The position numbers and the translations under genes were made by a program. This document shows positions 23,643 through 32,994 of a stretch of DNA of 51,411 nt, in pieces. The notes beneath the pieces are model-generated. The model saw only the letters and a program-made list of their open reading frames with translations. It had not been told where the DNA came from and did no database searches. The stretch is from JAVVEZ01 sp032250895 (GTDB lineage: Bacteria; Pseudomonadota; Gammaproteobacteria; Pseudomonadales; Pseudohongiellaceae), in contig JAVVEZ010000014.1 of assembly GCA_032250895.1 (NCBI GenBank), positions 1 through 51,411 of the forward strand, read 5' to 3'. Within the stretch, counting starts at the first letter, position 1. The number at the start of each line of letters is the position of its first letter.

Positions 23643-26189
23643 ATGAATATCAATGAAGGAAGAATGACCGTGATGCAAAAACCGGCAGCGTCGCGATTCG
23701 GAGGGCCGGGTTTCAAACCGGCTTTGTTGGGCAAGCTTTCTGCAGCCATGCTGGCGGTGATGACGGCACCCGTGCTGGCTCAGAACTCTGTCATTTCGGA
23801 AATCGTCATTACCGCCACCAAGCGTGAGCAGAACCTGCAGGATGTCAGTACTGCGGTGACGGCCATTGGCGGCGACCGTCTGGATTCGGCACAGGTCCAT
23901 GATCTGGAAGATTTACAGCAACTCGTGCCAGGCATCACCATCGGCAATGATTTCAATATGGCCAAGATATTTGTCCGCGGTGTCGGCGCCAACACCTCGA
24001 CGACCGGCAGCGAGACGGGTGTTGCCTTTCATGTCGATGGTGCGGTGGTGGCCCGTGGCGAAGCGCAACTCACCTCGCTGTTCGATGTCGAGCGCATTGA
24101 AGTCCTGCGCGGCCCGCAGGGCACCCTGTTTGGACGCAACACCACGGGCGGTGCGATCAATGTGATTACCGGCAAGCCGACCCAGGAGTTCGAAGGTTAT
24201 GCCCGGGTCACCGGAGGACGCTTCGACCAGATTTTTACCGAAGGCGCGGTCAGCGGTCCGCTGACCGATGATGGCACTCTTCTTGGGCGCATCGCGTTCA
24301 AGACCCAGGACCGGGATGGCTTCGGTGAGAATCCGGTGACCGGTAGTGAGGTCGACAATCTCGAACGCCGCATGGCACGGGCTCATCTGCAATACACCCC
24401 CAGCGACCGGCTCGACTTCCTGCTGACTGGTGAGTACTTCCGGCAGGATGATGCCTCCGGCGCGCTCAAGTTTCAACGCGAGGCCTTTCCGGGCGTACCT
24501 CAGCTCTTCTTTCTTGGCGAGGGCGGTGTGGCCACACGCAGACGTGACATCGCCGGGGAGTTCGACCCCAGCACCGACACCCGAACCTGGGCCTTGACCG
24601 GTACCACGAACTTCCAGCTCACCGACAACTTTTCCATTACCAATATTCTCAATTATCGTGACTTTGAAACCTCCATCACGCAGGACCTGGATCTCTCGGC
24701 TGTGGTCAACAGCCTGGGCACCACGGGGCAGAACACCACAGTTCAGCGCCGTGATATCGACAGCGAGCAGTTCAGCACGGAGTTTCAGTTCAAATACCAG
24801 AACGACTGGCTGGATGGCATTTTCGGTATCTTTTATTTCAACGAGGATCAGCAGCCGGTGGATACGGTGGGCCTGGGTCCCCGTCTCGGGCAGCCGGTCG
24901 TCCTCGACACGCTCGCCAATCTGCCCGTCTTCCCGCCGATCGGGCCGACGGGCCTGGAAGTGGACAGTGCCTTCGTGACGCCCTCAGGAGCCTTCGATAC
25001 GGCGCATGCTCTCGATCTGTGCAATATCGCAAACCGGGAGAATTCGCTTGGAAATATAGAACTGGCCCCCAAACGGGTCTGTGTGAAGACCAATCTCAAC
25101 ACGGATTCTCTCGCTCTCTTCAGTCAATGGCGTGTCAATATGGGCAAGTTCATCAATGGCCTCGATTCGGTGACGCTCAAGCTCGGCGGCCGCTATACCA
25201 CCGAAAAGCGCAAGAGTGCAAATGCCAGCCTGGTGGTGGCGAGAAATGGCCTGGGTCCGGTCATTTCCCAGACCTTCGAGGGTTCCAGGAACGAGGATAC
25301 CTTCAATGATTTCACACCGGAAATTGGCCTGGAATGGCAGGCGACATCGGACATGATGCTTTATTACACCTATTCTGAAGGGTTCAAGGCCGGCGCGGGT
25401 GAGAATTCCACCTCCGTCGTCAGCACGGACCCCAGCTCGCCGGATTTCGCGAGATCGATCATCGTTGCTCCGGAGACCATAGAGAACAATGAGTTCGGAT
25501 TGAAAAGCACATGGTTCGACAATCGATTGATCGTCAATGCTTCGGGCTTTTTCTACGAGTTGGAAGGCTTGCAGATCAACAAGACCGTAGCGGGCGGTGC
25601 ACAGGGCTTCTCGACGATCTTCGAAAACGCCGCGCGGGTGAAGGCACGTGGTTTCGAGCTCGAGTTTCTGAGCCAGCCGCTTGATTGGGTGAGATTTTCC
25701 GGATCGGTGGCCTACCTGCATTCCCGCTTCAAGGATTTTCTGACGGCAGACCCGCTGGATCCGAGAAATGTCGACCTGCCAGGACCGAATGATCTGTTCG
25801 TCGCGACCAATCCCGAGGTGCAGCTTGCCGGCAACAAGACCCGCAATTCGCCGGATTGGGCAGGCAACCTGCACGGTGAGATCGACATCCCGGGGCTTTC
25901 GCTGCCCGGTGACGGGACACTGACATTGGGTGCCGATGGTTCCTACAAGAGTGCGATCTTTTTCACCGAGTTCAACCGTGAGGTCGAGGGCTCAAAAGAT
26001 TACATCATGACGGATCTCAATCTTACCTACACCTCGGGCAGTGAAAAACTGACTGCCGAGTTCTGGGTAAAAAATGTGGCCAACACCTTCCGGGCGACCA
26101 GTTCCTTCCAACTGGCCACGGCCCGGGTGATCGGTGTCACCTTTCTGGACCCCAGAACCTACGGTTTCACACTCGGTTACCGGTTTTAG
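23643..26189 (+). CDS. TonB-dependent outer-membrane receptor
   Basis: This 848-residue 22-strand barrel takes up a scarce ligand using TonB energy. A signal peptide (ending near PVLAQ) is followed by a TonB-box-like segment ISEIVITATKREQ and the plug domain (LQQLVPGITIGND, IFVRGVGAN, VERIEVLRGPQGTLFGRNTT, GGAINVIT). The barrel ends LDPRTYGFTLGYRF with the terminal Phe. This type, with TATKRE and GPQGTLFGRN, is common in sphingomonads and marine gammaproteobacteria, where many copies serve different organic substrates, so the ligand is open. It is flanked by the EAL gene and a dehydrogenase, with no transporter partner adjacent. Confidence 0.93.
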   Translation: MNINEGRMTVMQKPAASRFGGPGFKPALLGKLSAAMLAVMTAPVLAQNSVISEIVITATKREQNLQDVSTAVTAIGGDRLDSAQVHDLEDLQQLVPGITIGNDFNMAKIFVRGVGANTSTTGSETGVAFHVDGAVVARGEAQLTSLFDVERIEVLRGPQGTLFGRNTTGGAINVITGKPTQEFEGYARVTGGRFDQIFTEGAVSGPLTDDGTLLGRIAFKTQDRDGFGENPVTGSEVDNLERRMARAHLQYTPSDRLDFLLTGEYFRQDDASGALKFQREAFPGVPQLFFLGEGGVATRRRDIAGEFDPSTDTRTWALTGTTNFQLTDNFSITNILNYRDFETSITQDLDLSAVVNSLGTTGQNTTVQRRDIDSEQFSTEFQFKYQNDWLDGIFGIFYFNEDQQPVDTVGLGPRLGQPVVLDTLANLPVFPPIGPTGLEVDSAFVTPSGAFDTAHALDLCNIANRENSLGNIELAPKRVCVKTNLNTDSLALFSQWRVNMGKFINGLDSVTLKLGGRYTTEKRKSANASLVVARNGLGPVISQTFEGSRNEDTFNDFTPEIGLEWQATSDMMLYYTYSEGFKAGAGENSTSVVSTDPSSPDFARSIIVAPETIENNEFGLKSTWFDNRLIVNASGFFYELEGLQINKTVAGGAQGFSTIFENAARVKARGFELEFLSQPLDWVRFSGSVAYLHSRFKDFLTADPLDPRNVDLPGPNDLFVATNPEVQLAGNKTRNSPDWAGNLHGEIDIPGLSLPGDGTLTLGADGSYKSAIFFTEFNREVEGSKDYIMTDLNLTYTSGSEKLTAEFWVKNVANTFRATSSFQLATARVIGVTFLDPRTYGFTLGYRF

Positions 26190-26200
26190 GCGAAGATCCC

Positions 26201-26231
26201 GGAGCCTCTCTGCGCGAGTTTGAGAGGCTTC
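26201..26231. terminator. Hairpin between convergent genes
   Basis: AGCCTCTC (26203-26210) and GAGAGGCT (26222-26229) form a perfect 8-bp stem, extendable by two pairs, with an 11-nt loop. It lies in the 52-bp gap between the TonB receptor stop and the dehydrogenase stop. There is no T-run. Confidence 0.4.
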
Positions 26232-26241
26232 GAGGAGTGTC

Positions 26242-27351
26242 TTAGCCAGCCACTGGCATGGCCGCGAGTTCGGCGGCCACTCGGTCACCAAAGTCGCTGG
26301 TGCTGATCATGGTGACACCGGCACCCGGCTTCGACAGGTCCGAGGTGGAATAACCCTGGGCGAACACGCTCTGCATGGCCTGCCACAGGTTTTTTGCCTC
26401 CTCGTCCATGCCGAGACTCATTTCCAGCATCATCGCCACGGAACCGATCATGGAGTAGGGGTTGGCGATGTTCCTGCCGGCAATGTCCGGTGCGGAGCCG
26501 TGGGAGGGTTCGTAGTAGGCCTTGCGGTCGCCGATGCAGGCCGAGGGCATCAGGCCAAGCGAGCCGAGAATGCCGCCGCCCTGGTCGGACAGGATGTCAC
26601 CGAACATGTTTTCCATCACCATCACATCGAACTGGCCCGGGTTCAGGCACAGGTAGGTGGCGGCGGCATCCACCAGGATGTTGACGACCTTGACCTGTGG
26701 ATAATCCGGGCTCATTTCCTCGACGATCTGATTCCACAGCACACTGGATTTCAGCACATTGCTCTTGTGGATGTTGTGCAGGACTTTTTTGCGCTTCATG
26801 GCGGTCTCGAAGGCCACCTTGATGATGCGTTTGATCTGGCCTTCGTCATATTCCAGGGTCTCCCTGACATAACGCAGCCCCTGTTCATTGACACCGCTTT
26901 CCTTGTTGCCGAAGTACAGGCCGCCGACCAGTTCCCGGATGATGATGATGTCGATGCCCTCACCGATGATTTCCGGTTTCAGCGGGGAAAAATGCGCCAG
27001 GGCCTTGGGCAGGTAGACCGGACGGAAGTTGGCGTAGGTGTTGTACCGGCGGCGCAGGGGGAGCAGGGCACCACGTTCCGGCTGCTGGTCCACCGGGATT
27101 TTTTTGGATTCTTCATGGCTCAGGCCAATGGGACCCTTCAGAATGGCATCGGCTTCGTCGCAGAGGCGCTTGGTCTCTTCAGGGAAGGAATCGCCACACT
27201 GAAACCAGGCGCTGGCACCGAAGGGACCGTGGGTCAATTCAAGGTTCAAATGGTTGCGGGTGGCGACCAGTTCCAGGATCTTGACGGCTTCGGCCATGAT
27301 CTCCGGGCCGATCCCATCCCCGTCCAGTAACGCGATTTTGTAGGTTTTCAT
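26242..27351 (-). CDS. 3-isopropylmalate dehydrogenase-type decarboxylating dehydrogenase
   Basis: This 369-residue member of the isocitrate/isopropylmalate dehydrogenase family oxidatively decarboxylates a 2-hydroxy acid with NAD(P). GDGIGPEI opens the fold. RGALLPLRRRYNTYANFRPV and IIRELVGGLYFG match the isopropylmalate type rather than isocitrate (which has ENTEG). FGDILSDQGGG, PSHGSAPDIAGRNIANP and the nucleotide-site region are present. It differs from E. coli LeuB in details: HKSNVL for DKANVL, and VDAAATYL for IDNATMQL. leuC and leuD are not adjacent, so leucine biosynthesis is likely but not proven; a homologue acting on another malate is possible. It is divergent from pckG. Confidence 0.8.
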   Translation of the reverse strand: MKTYKIALLDGDGIGPEIMAEAVKILELVATRNHLNLELTHGPFGASAWFQCGDSFPEETKRLCDEADAILKGPIGLSHEESKKIPVDQQPERGALLPLRRRYNTYANFRPVYLPKALAHFSPLKPEIIGEGIDIIIIRELVGGLYFGNKESGVNEQGLRYVRETLEYDEGQIKRIIKVAFETAMKRKKVLHNIHKSNVLKSSVLWNQIVEEMSPDYPQVKVVNILVDAAATYLCLNPGQFDVMVMENMFGDILSDQGGGILGSLGLMPSACIGDRKAYYEPSHGSAPDIAGRNIANPYSMIGSVAMMLEMSLGMDEEAKNLWQAMQSVFAQGYSTSDLSKPGAGVTMISTSDFGDRVAAELAAMPVAG

Positions 27352-27506
27352 GGTTTTCCTGTGAGAGTTCCTGTGAGTGTTTCCATGGTGGCCATGGAGA
27401 GTGAAGGGCTAATCTAATAGAAGTGCCCTGAACATGGGGCTGAAAAAAGGCGCTAATTTAGCATTTTCCGTCCCGGCATTCAAAGATTTACACAGTGCCC
27501 AGCCCC

Positions 27507-27527
27507 TCATGGCGTTCGCCGCCATGA
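27507..27527. other. Hairpin in the pckG upstream region
   Basis: TCATGGCG (27507-27514) and CGCCATGA (27520-27527) form a perfect 8-bp stem with loop TTCGC. It sits in the 279-bp divergent region between the dehydrogenase and pckG, about 100 bp before pckG. It could be an operator or a small palindromic repeat. TATATT at 27578-27583 is a plausible pckG -10 box. Confidence 0.35.
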
Positions 27528-27630
27528 CGATGGGCAGGGAAATGAAGACCCGCTGACGGTACTAAAAGTGTCCAGTTTATATTAAAATGCGCAGCTTTAT
27601 TATTTAAGAGCCAGCGGAGCTTGTAATTTT

Positions 27631-29430
27631 ATGGACTCTTCCCAAGAGCACACGTCCAACACAAAACTGATTTCCTGGGTTCGGGAGATAGAAAAGCTGT
27701 GCCAGCCCAGCGCAATCCATTGGTGTGATGGCTCTCAGGAAGAATATGACGAGCTGTGTCAACAACTGGTGGCACAGGGTACTTTCATCAAACTCAATGC
27801 AGAGAAACGTCCCGGTTGCTTTCTGAGCCGTTCGGATCCGCGCGACGTGGCGCGGGTGGAAGACCGCACCTATATCTGCAGCCAGGAAAAAGCGGATGCC
27901 GGTGCCACCAACAACTGGATGGCACCGGAGCAGATGCGCACCCACCTCAATGGGCTTTTCAGTGGCTGCATGAAGGGCCGTACTCTGTATGTGATTCCCT
28001 TCAGCATGGGGCCGCTGGGTTCCGATATCGCCCAGATCGGGGTGCAGCTTACCGATTCTCCCTATGTCGTTGTCTCCATGCGTATCATGGCCCGGATTGG
28101 GCAGAAGGTGCTGGACGTGCTGGGGAATGACGACTTCATCAAATGTCTGCATTCCATCGGTGCCCCTCTGGAACCCGGCCAGCAGGACGTGCCCTGGCCC
28201 TGTGACCCTGACAATCGTTACATCGTGCACTATCCTGAAAGTCGCGAAATTGCATCCTTTGGCTCCGGTTATGGCGGCAACGCCCTGCTGGGCAAGAAAT
28301 GTGTGGCGCTGCGCATCGCCTCTGCCATGGCCAGAGATGAAGGCTGGCTGGCGGAACACATGCTGATCGTGGGCGTGGAGTCGCCGCAAGGCGAGAAGAC
28401 CTATATCGCCGGTGCCTTCCCCAGCGCCTGCGGCAAGACCAATCTGGCCATGCTGATTCCACCCAAGGGTTACGAAGGCTGGAAGGTGTGGACAGTGGGT
28501 GATGACATCGCCTGGATCAAGCCCGGTGCCGATGGTCGCTTATATGCCATCAACCCGGAAGCCGGGTTCTTTGGCGTGGCTCCCGGCACCTCCATGAGTT
28601 CCAATCCCACCGCAATGAATACCATGACGAAAAACACCATTTTCACCAATGTCGCCCTCACCGATGATGGCGATGTCTGGTGGGAAGGCATGACCAGGGA
28701 AAAACCCACACACCTGACCGACTGGCGTGGCAATGACTGGACGCCGGCCAGCACGACGCCGGCGGCGCACCCGAATGCCAGGTTCACGGCGCCGGTCAGC
28801 CAGTGCCCCAGCGTGGACCCGCACTGGGAAAATCCGCAGGGGGTGCCCATCAGCGCCTTTATCTTCGGCGGTCGTCTCAGTACCACCTTTCCGCTGGTCT
28901 ACCAGAGCCGGGACTGGGAACATGGCGTGTACATGGCGGCCACTCTTGGTTCCGAAGCCACCGCCGCAGCCGACAACCAGGCGGCCATCCGTCGTGACCC
29001 GATGGCCATGCTGCCTTTTTGCGGCTATAACATGGGTGACTACTGGGCGCATTGGCTGAGCATGAAGGACAAGGTCAAACACCTGCCGATGATCTTCCGC
29101 GTCAACTGGTTTCGCAGAGAGCCGGACGGCGCCTGGATGTGGCCTGGTTTCGGCCAGAACATGCGGGTGCTGGAATGGATAGTCAATCGCGTCAAAAACC
29201 GGGGAGAGGCCAGGGAATCGGTGTTTGGTGCAGTACCCGGCTATGCCGATATCAACTGGAACGGGCTTGCCTACGACGAGGCAACCTTCGACAGGCTGAT
29301 GGCCATCGACAAGGCCAACAGCATCAGGGAATTTGAAGACCAGACCAGGCTTTTTACCAAAATAGGCAGCCAGCTGCCGAAAGAACTGGAAAAACAGCGC
29401 CAGACCATGTTGGCGCTGGTGCGAAGCTAA
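27631..29430 (+). CDS. pckG: Phosphoenolpyruvate carboxykinase (GTP)
   Basis: This enzyme converts oxaloacetate and GTP to PEP, CO2 and GDP, the entry step of gluconeogenesis. The 599-residue length and motifs are of the GTP class: the P-loop GAFPSACGKTNLAML with its reactive Cys267, the metal/nucleotide segment VGDDIAWIKPGADG, GFFGVAPGTS, and the late NWFRREPDGAWMWPGFGQNMRVL guanine-site region. Many gammaproteobacteria use the ATP enzyme, so the GTP form helps narrow the lineage. It implies growth on organic acids or aromatics, consistent with pobA in this window. It is transcribed alone, with two palindromes downstream. Confidence 0.97.
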   Translation: MDSSQEHTSNTKLISWVREIEKLCQPSAIHWCDGSQEEYDELCQQLVAQGTFIKLNAEKRPGCFLSRSDPRDVARVEDRTYICSQEKADAGATNNWMAPEQMRTHLNGLFSGCMKGRTLYVIPFSMGPLGSDIAQIGVQLTDSPYVVVSMRIMARIGQKVLDVLGNDDFIKCLHSIGAPLEPGQQDVPWPCDPDNRYIVHYPESREIASFGSGYGGNALLGKKCVALRIASAMARDEGWLAEHMLIVGVESPQGEKTYIAGAFPSACGKTNLAMLIPPKGYEGWKVWTVGDDIAWIKPGADGRLYAINPEAGFFGVAPGTSMSSNPTAMNTMTKNTIFTNVALTDDGDVWWEGMTREKPTHLTDWRGNDWTPASTTPAAHPNARFTAPVSQCPSVDPHWENPQGVPISAFIFGGRLSTTFPLVYQSRDWEHGVYMAATLGSEATAAADNQAAIRRDPMAMLPFCGYNMGDYWAHWLSMKDKVKHLPMIFRVNWFRREPDGAWMWPGFGQNMRVLEWIVNRVKNRGEARESVFGAVPGYADINWNGLAYDEATFDRLMAIDKANSIREFEDQTRLFTKIGSQLPKELEKQRQTMLALVRS

Positions 29431-29484
29431 GAGCCTGTCAGGCTCACAGAGAAACTCGTCACTCCGGCGCAGGCCGGGGTGACG
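29431..29484. repeat. Two palindromes downstream of pckG
   Basis: GAGCCTG-T-CAGGCTC (29431-29445) is a perfect palindrome starting directly after the pckG stop codon. CGTCACTCCGGC-GCAG-GCCGGGGTGACG (29457-29484) is a 12-bp stem with one G-T position. The latter resembles the dispersed palindromes found after genes in many proteobacteria. Neither is followed by a T-run. Together they probably protect or terminate the pckG transcript. Confidence 0.5.
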
Positions 29485-29560
29485 GAACGTAAAGTGGTGC
29501 TACAATCCTGCCCCTGAAGCTCCCTGACAATCCGGCGGACACAGCACAAGGAGAATACTC

Positions 29561-30592
29561 ATGAAAGGGCTTGTTGCAGCACTCGCTTTCCTCATGGTTG
29601 TCGCTTCCCCCCTCTCGGCCCAGCCGGGCGGGCACTTCGAACGGGTCAAGGTCTATGGTCCGGCGCTGCTGGGCAATCTCGAAGGCGATGACCCGGTCCG
29701 GGACGTTTCTGTTTACCTGCCTCCCGGCTATCAGCAGAACACGGATAAACGCTATCCCGTTGTCTATCTGCTGCATGGCTATACCGATTCCGACGAGCGC
29801 TGGTTCGGGTTGCGCGGCGAGCATTTCGTCAACGTGCCACGGGCCATGGATGCCGCCTGGGCCGCAGGCGCGAAGGAAATGATCATCGTCATGCCCAATG
29901 CCTTTACCCGCTACCAGGGCAGCATGTACTCCAGTTCTGTGACCACCGGAGATTGGGAAGCCTACGTGGCCCGGGACCTGGTCACATATATCGACAATCA
30001 CTACCGCACGCTGGTCAGGCGCGAGAGTCGGGGTATCGCCGGGCATTCCATGGGTGGCTATGGCGCGCTGCGCATCGGCATGAAATATCCCGGGGTCTTT
30101 GCCGCCTTGTATGCGATGAGTCCCTGCTGCATGGCCCCGAACATGCATCCGTCCATCGAGCAGATGACGACCGCCGCCCAGGTGCAGACACAGGGCCAGA
30201 TTGACGCGGCGCCTTTTGGCATCAAGGCCATGCTGGCCTCGGCTGCGGCCTGGTCGCCGAATCCGATAAAGGGACCACTGTATTATGACCTGCCGGTCAA
30301 GGACGGCGAGGTACAGCCGGATATCGTCGCATTGTGGGCCGCCAATGCCCCTCTGGCCATGGTTCATCAGTATATTCCCGCGCTGAAAAGCTATCAGGCA
30401 CTGCATCTCGATGCCGGGGATCAGGACGTGGGCATCAACGCCACGGTTCACGAACTGGATGGCATTCTCGACGCCTATGACATTCCCCATGTTGCCGAGG
30501 AGTACCCGGGCGACCATGTCAACCGCATCGAGGAACGACTCAGCAGCAAGCTGATGCCGATGTTTTCCAGCAGTCTGGTTTTTGAACAATGA
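29561..30592 (+). CDS. Exported esterase of the EstA/esterase-D fold
   Basis: This 343-residue secreted serine esterase has an AAGGAG ribosome site upstream of the ATG at 29561. The signal peptide ends LSAQP (residue 20-21). The alpha/beta-hydrolase core shows VVYLLHGYTDSDERWFG, the nucleophile elbow GHSMGGYGALRIG (Ser163) and a late GDHVNR supplying the His. The family (PF00756-like) includes feruloyl esterases, S-formylglutathione hydrolase and trehalose mycolyltransferases, so the acyl group is uncertain. Its stop overlaps an alternative start of the next gene (quinoprotein ATG 12 bp on), so the two are one operon: ester cleavage followed by periplasmic alcohol oxidation is a plausible pairing. 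Confidence 0.8.
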   Translation: MKGLVAALAFLMVVASPLSAQPGGHFERVKVYGPALLGNLEGDDPVRDVSVYLPPGYQQNTDKRYPVVYLLHGYTDSDERWFGLRGEHFVNVPRAMDAAWAAGAKEMIIVMPNAFTRYQGSMYSSSVTTGDWEAYVARDLVTYIDNHYRTLVRRESRGIAGHSMGGYGALRIGMKYPGVFAALYAMSPCCMAPNMHPSIEQMTTAAQVQTQGQIDAAPFGIKAMLASAAAWSPNPIKGPLYYDLPVKDGEVQPDIVALWAANAPLAMVHQYIPALKSYQALHLDAGDQDVGINATVHELDGILDAYDIPHVAEEYPGDHVNRIEERLSSKLMPMFSSSLVFEQ

Positions 30593-30603
30593 GAGGAAAG
30601 CCC

Positions 30604-32940
30604 ATGTCACGTACCGTCGCCGCTCTGCGGTTTTTCAGCGCCGCTTTGCTGCTGACAGGGGCGGCCGCTGCCGTGGCCCAGACCTCTACCCGTGATGGTG
30701 TCTACACCAGCCAGCAGGCAGTGGCCGGCGCCGATCTCTATACCCGCAGCTGTATCGAATGCCACGGTCTCACGCTGCGCGGGGAGGAAGCCGGTCCGGC
30801 CCTGGTCGGTCCCGGTTTCTGGAACAAGTGGGAAGGCCAGTCGCTGGCGGCTCTCTATCAGATCACCGCCACGACCATGCCGGTGAACAATCCCAATGGT
30901 TTTACACCGGAGCAATACGCCAGTGTCGTAGCTCTGATTCTGCAGCAGAATGGTCTGCCTGCTGCTGATGTGCCCCTTTCCGCAAGTGCCGCCGACCTGG
31001 TCGGCATTACCTTGCAACAAACAGAGGAACCGGTGCGGGTCGCCTCTCTGCAGAACGGTGCCAGCGTGGCACAGCGGGTGGTAAACGAGGAATGGCTGGG
31101 TTTTCACAATGACAGCAGGGCCACCCATTATTCGCCGCTGGATTTCATCAACAGGGACAACGTGCAGAACCTGGAAATCGCCTGGCGCTGGACTACCGCC
31201 AATTTCGGCCCGCAACCGGAGTTCAACTACGAGGCCACGCCCATCATGGCCGATGGCGTGCTCTACACTACCGCGGGCCGCCGCCGTGATGTGGTGGCAA
31301 TCGATCCGGTCAGTGGCGAGAATCTCTGGATGTTCCGTTACGACGAAGGGGCCCGGCGCGGCCCCCGGATCAATTCCGGCCGTGGCGTGTCCCTGTGGCG
31401 GGATGCCGGTGAGACCCGCTTGATCGTCATCACGCCCGGCTACCAGATGATTTCCCTGGATGCCGACACGGGCCGCCCTGATCCGGAATTTGGCAACAAG
31501 GGCATCATCGACTTGCGCGTGGATCTCGAAGACCGGTTCCCGGTGGATATCGAAACCATCCCGGTGGGGTCCACGACACCCCCGACCATCGTCGGCGACG
31601 TCGTGGTCGTCGGCGCCACCTTCCCGTCCGGGGGCTCACCACGGTCGCCCAAGGCGGAGGCCGGCAATATCCGGGGCTATGATGTGCGCACGGGCAGCCT
31701 GCTGTGGAAATTCCATACCATCCCCCAGGCCGGCGAGTTCGGCGTGGAAAGCTGGCGCAACAACAGCTGGCAGTACACGGGCAGTGCGGGCTCCTGGAGC
31801 AGCATGGCGGCGGATCAGCAGCGTGGCATCGTCTATGTGCCGGTGGAAGCGGCCACCGGCGACATGTATGGCGGTCACCGCCCCGGCAACAACCTCTTTA
31901 CCCAGAGCCTGGTGGCGCTGGACGCCAAAACCGGCAAACGTCTGTGGCATTTCCAGTTCGTGCATCATGATATGTGGGATTATGATCCCCCCACGGCGCC
32001 GGTACTGGCGGAGCTGGAGGTGGATGGCCGGGAAATTCCTGCGGCCATCCAGGTCACCAAGCAGGGCCTGATCTACACCTTCAATCGTGTCACCGGTGAA
32101 CCGGTATGGCCGATTGAAGAGCGCCCGGTGCCTCAGTCCACGATTCCCGGTGAGTTTTCATCGCCGACCCAGCCCTTTCCAACCCGGCCGGCACCCTTCG
32201 AACGTCTGGGCATCAGCGATGCTGACCTGATCGACTTTACGCCGGAACTGAAGGCAGAAGCACAGAAAATTCTAATGCAGTACACCTATGGCCCGCTGTT
32301 CACACCGCCCAGTCTGGTCACCGACAGCAACCTGGCCACGATCTTCATGCCCGGTTTCGGCGGGGGCGCCAACTGGCAGGGCGTGGCCTTCGATCCCGAG
32401 ACCAACATGCTCTATATCCCGTCCACCAGCCACCCGATGAAGGTGGGACTCGGCGCCAACCCCCGGGGAGATTTCGACTATGCCATGGTTTCCCGCGGCA
32501 TCCCGATGGAAGGCCCCTTCGGGCTGCCCCTGATCAAACCGCCCTACGGGCGCATTACGGCCATCGACATGAACCAGGGCGAGCAGCGCTGGATGATGGC
32601 CAATGCCGACACGCCGGATGCGATCAAAAACCATCCGAAACTGCTTGGTGTGGACATTCCGGAACGTACCGGTACCGGCGACCGTGGCGGTCTGCTCCTT
32701 ACCAGGACTCTGCTCTTTGCCGGTGAAGGTGCGGGCATGTACGGTGGTCAGACCGGTGGCGGCAGAATGTTTCGCGCCCATGACAAGGCCACGGGCGAGA
32801 TCCTTGCCGAGCTCGAGCTGCCGGCCAAGCAGACCGGCCTTCCGATGACGTATGCGATCGATGGTGTGCAGTACATCGTGGTGCCGATAGGCGATGTCGG
32901 TTTTCCCGGCGAGCTGGTGGCGCTGCGGGTCAAACCCTGA
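30604..32940 (+). CDS. Quinoprotein (PQQ) dehydrogenase with N-terminal cytochrome c domain
   Basis: This 778-residue periplasmic oxidoreductase has a signal peptide (ending AAAVAQ, about residue 26). A small cytochrome c domain follows, with heme site CIECH at 50-54 and likely axial Met92. A PQQ-type eight-bladed propeller starts near residue 165 (EEWLGFHNDSRATHYSPLDFIN). Propeller signatures include LYTTAGRRRDVVAIDPVSGE, VHHDMWDYDPPTAPVL, LIYTFNRVTGEPVWPIEERP and the closing TYAIDGVQYIVVPIG. Electrons would pass from PQQH2 to the fused heme. In classical type II alcohol dehydrogenases the heme domain is C-terminal, so this order is distinctive. Substrate unknown; likely an alcohol or sugar released by the upstream esterase. 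Confidence 0.87.
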   Translation: MSRTVAALRFFSAALLLTGAAAAVAQTSTRDGVYTSQQAVAGADLYTRSCIECHGLTLRGEEAGPALVGPGFWNKWEGQSLAALYQITATTMPVNNPNGFTPEQYASVVALILQQNGLPAADVPLSASAADLVGITLQQTEEPVRVASLQNGASVAQRVVNEEWLGFHNDSRATHYSPLDFINRDNVQNLEIAWRWTTANFGPQPEFNYEATPIMADGVLYTTAGRRRDVVAIDPVSGENLWMFRYDEGARRGPRINSGRGVSLWRDAGETRLIVITPGYQMISLDADTGRPDPEFGNKGIIDLRVDLEDRFPVDIETIPVGSTTPPTIVGDVVVVGATFPSGGSPRSPKAEAGNIRGYDVRTGSLLWKFHTIPQAGEFGVESWRNNSWQYTGSAGSWSSMAADQQRGIVYVPVEAATGDMYGGHRPGNNLFTQSLVALDAKTGKRLWHFQFVHHDMWDYDPPTAPVLAELEVDGREIPAAIQVTKQGLIYTFNRVTGEPVWPIEERPVPQSTIPGEFSSPTQPFPTRPAPFERLGISDADLIDFTPELKAEAQKILMQYTYGPLFTPPSLVTDSNLATIFMPGFGGGANWQGVAFDPETNMLYIPSTSHPMKVGLGANPRGDFDYAMVSRGIPMEGPFGLPLIKPPYGRITAIDMNQGEQRWMMANADTPDAIKNHPKLLGVDIPERTGTGDRGGLLLTRTLLFAGEGAGMYGGQTGGGRMFRAHDKATGEILAELELPAKQTGLPMTYAIDGVQYIVVPIGDVGFPGELVALRVKP

Positions 32941-32994
32941 GCGCTTGTTTTCGCGACTGGCCGTGCCAGCGTTTTCCGGTGGCGGGGTCCGCAG

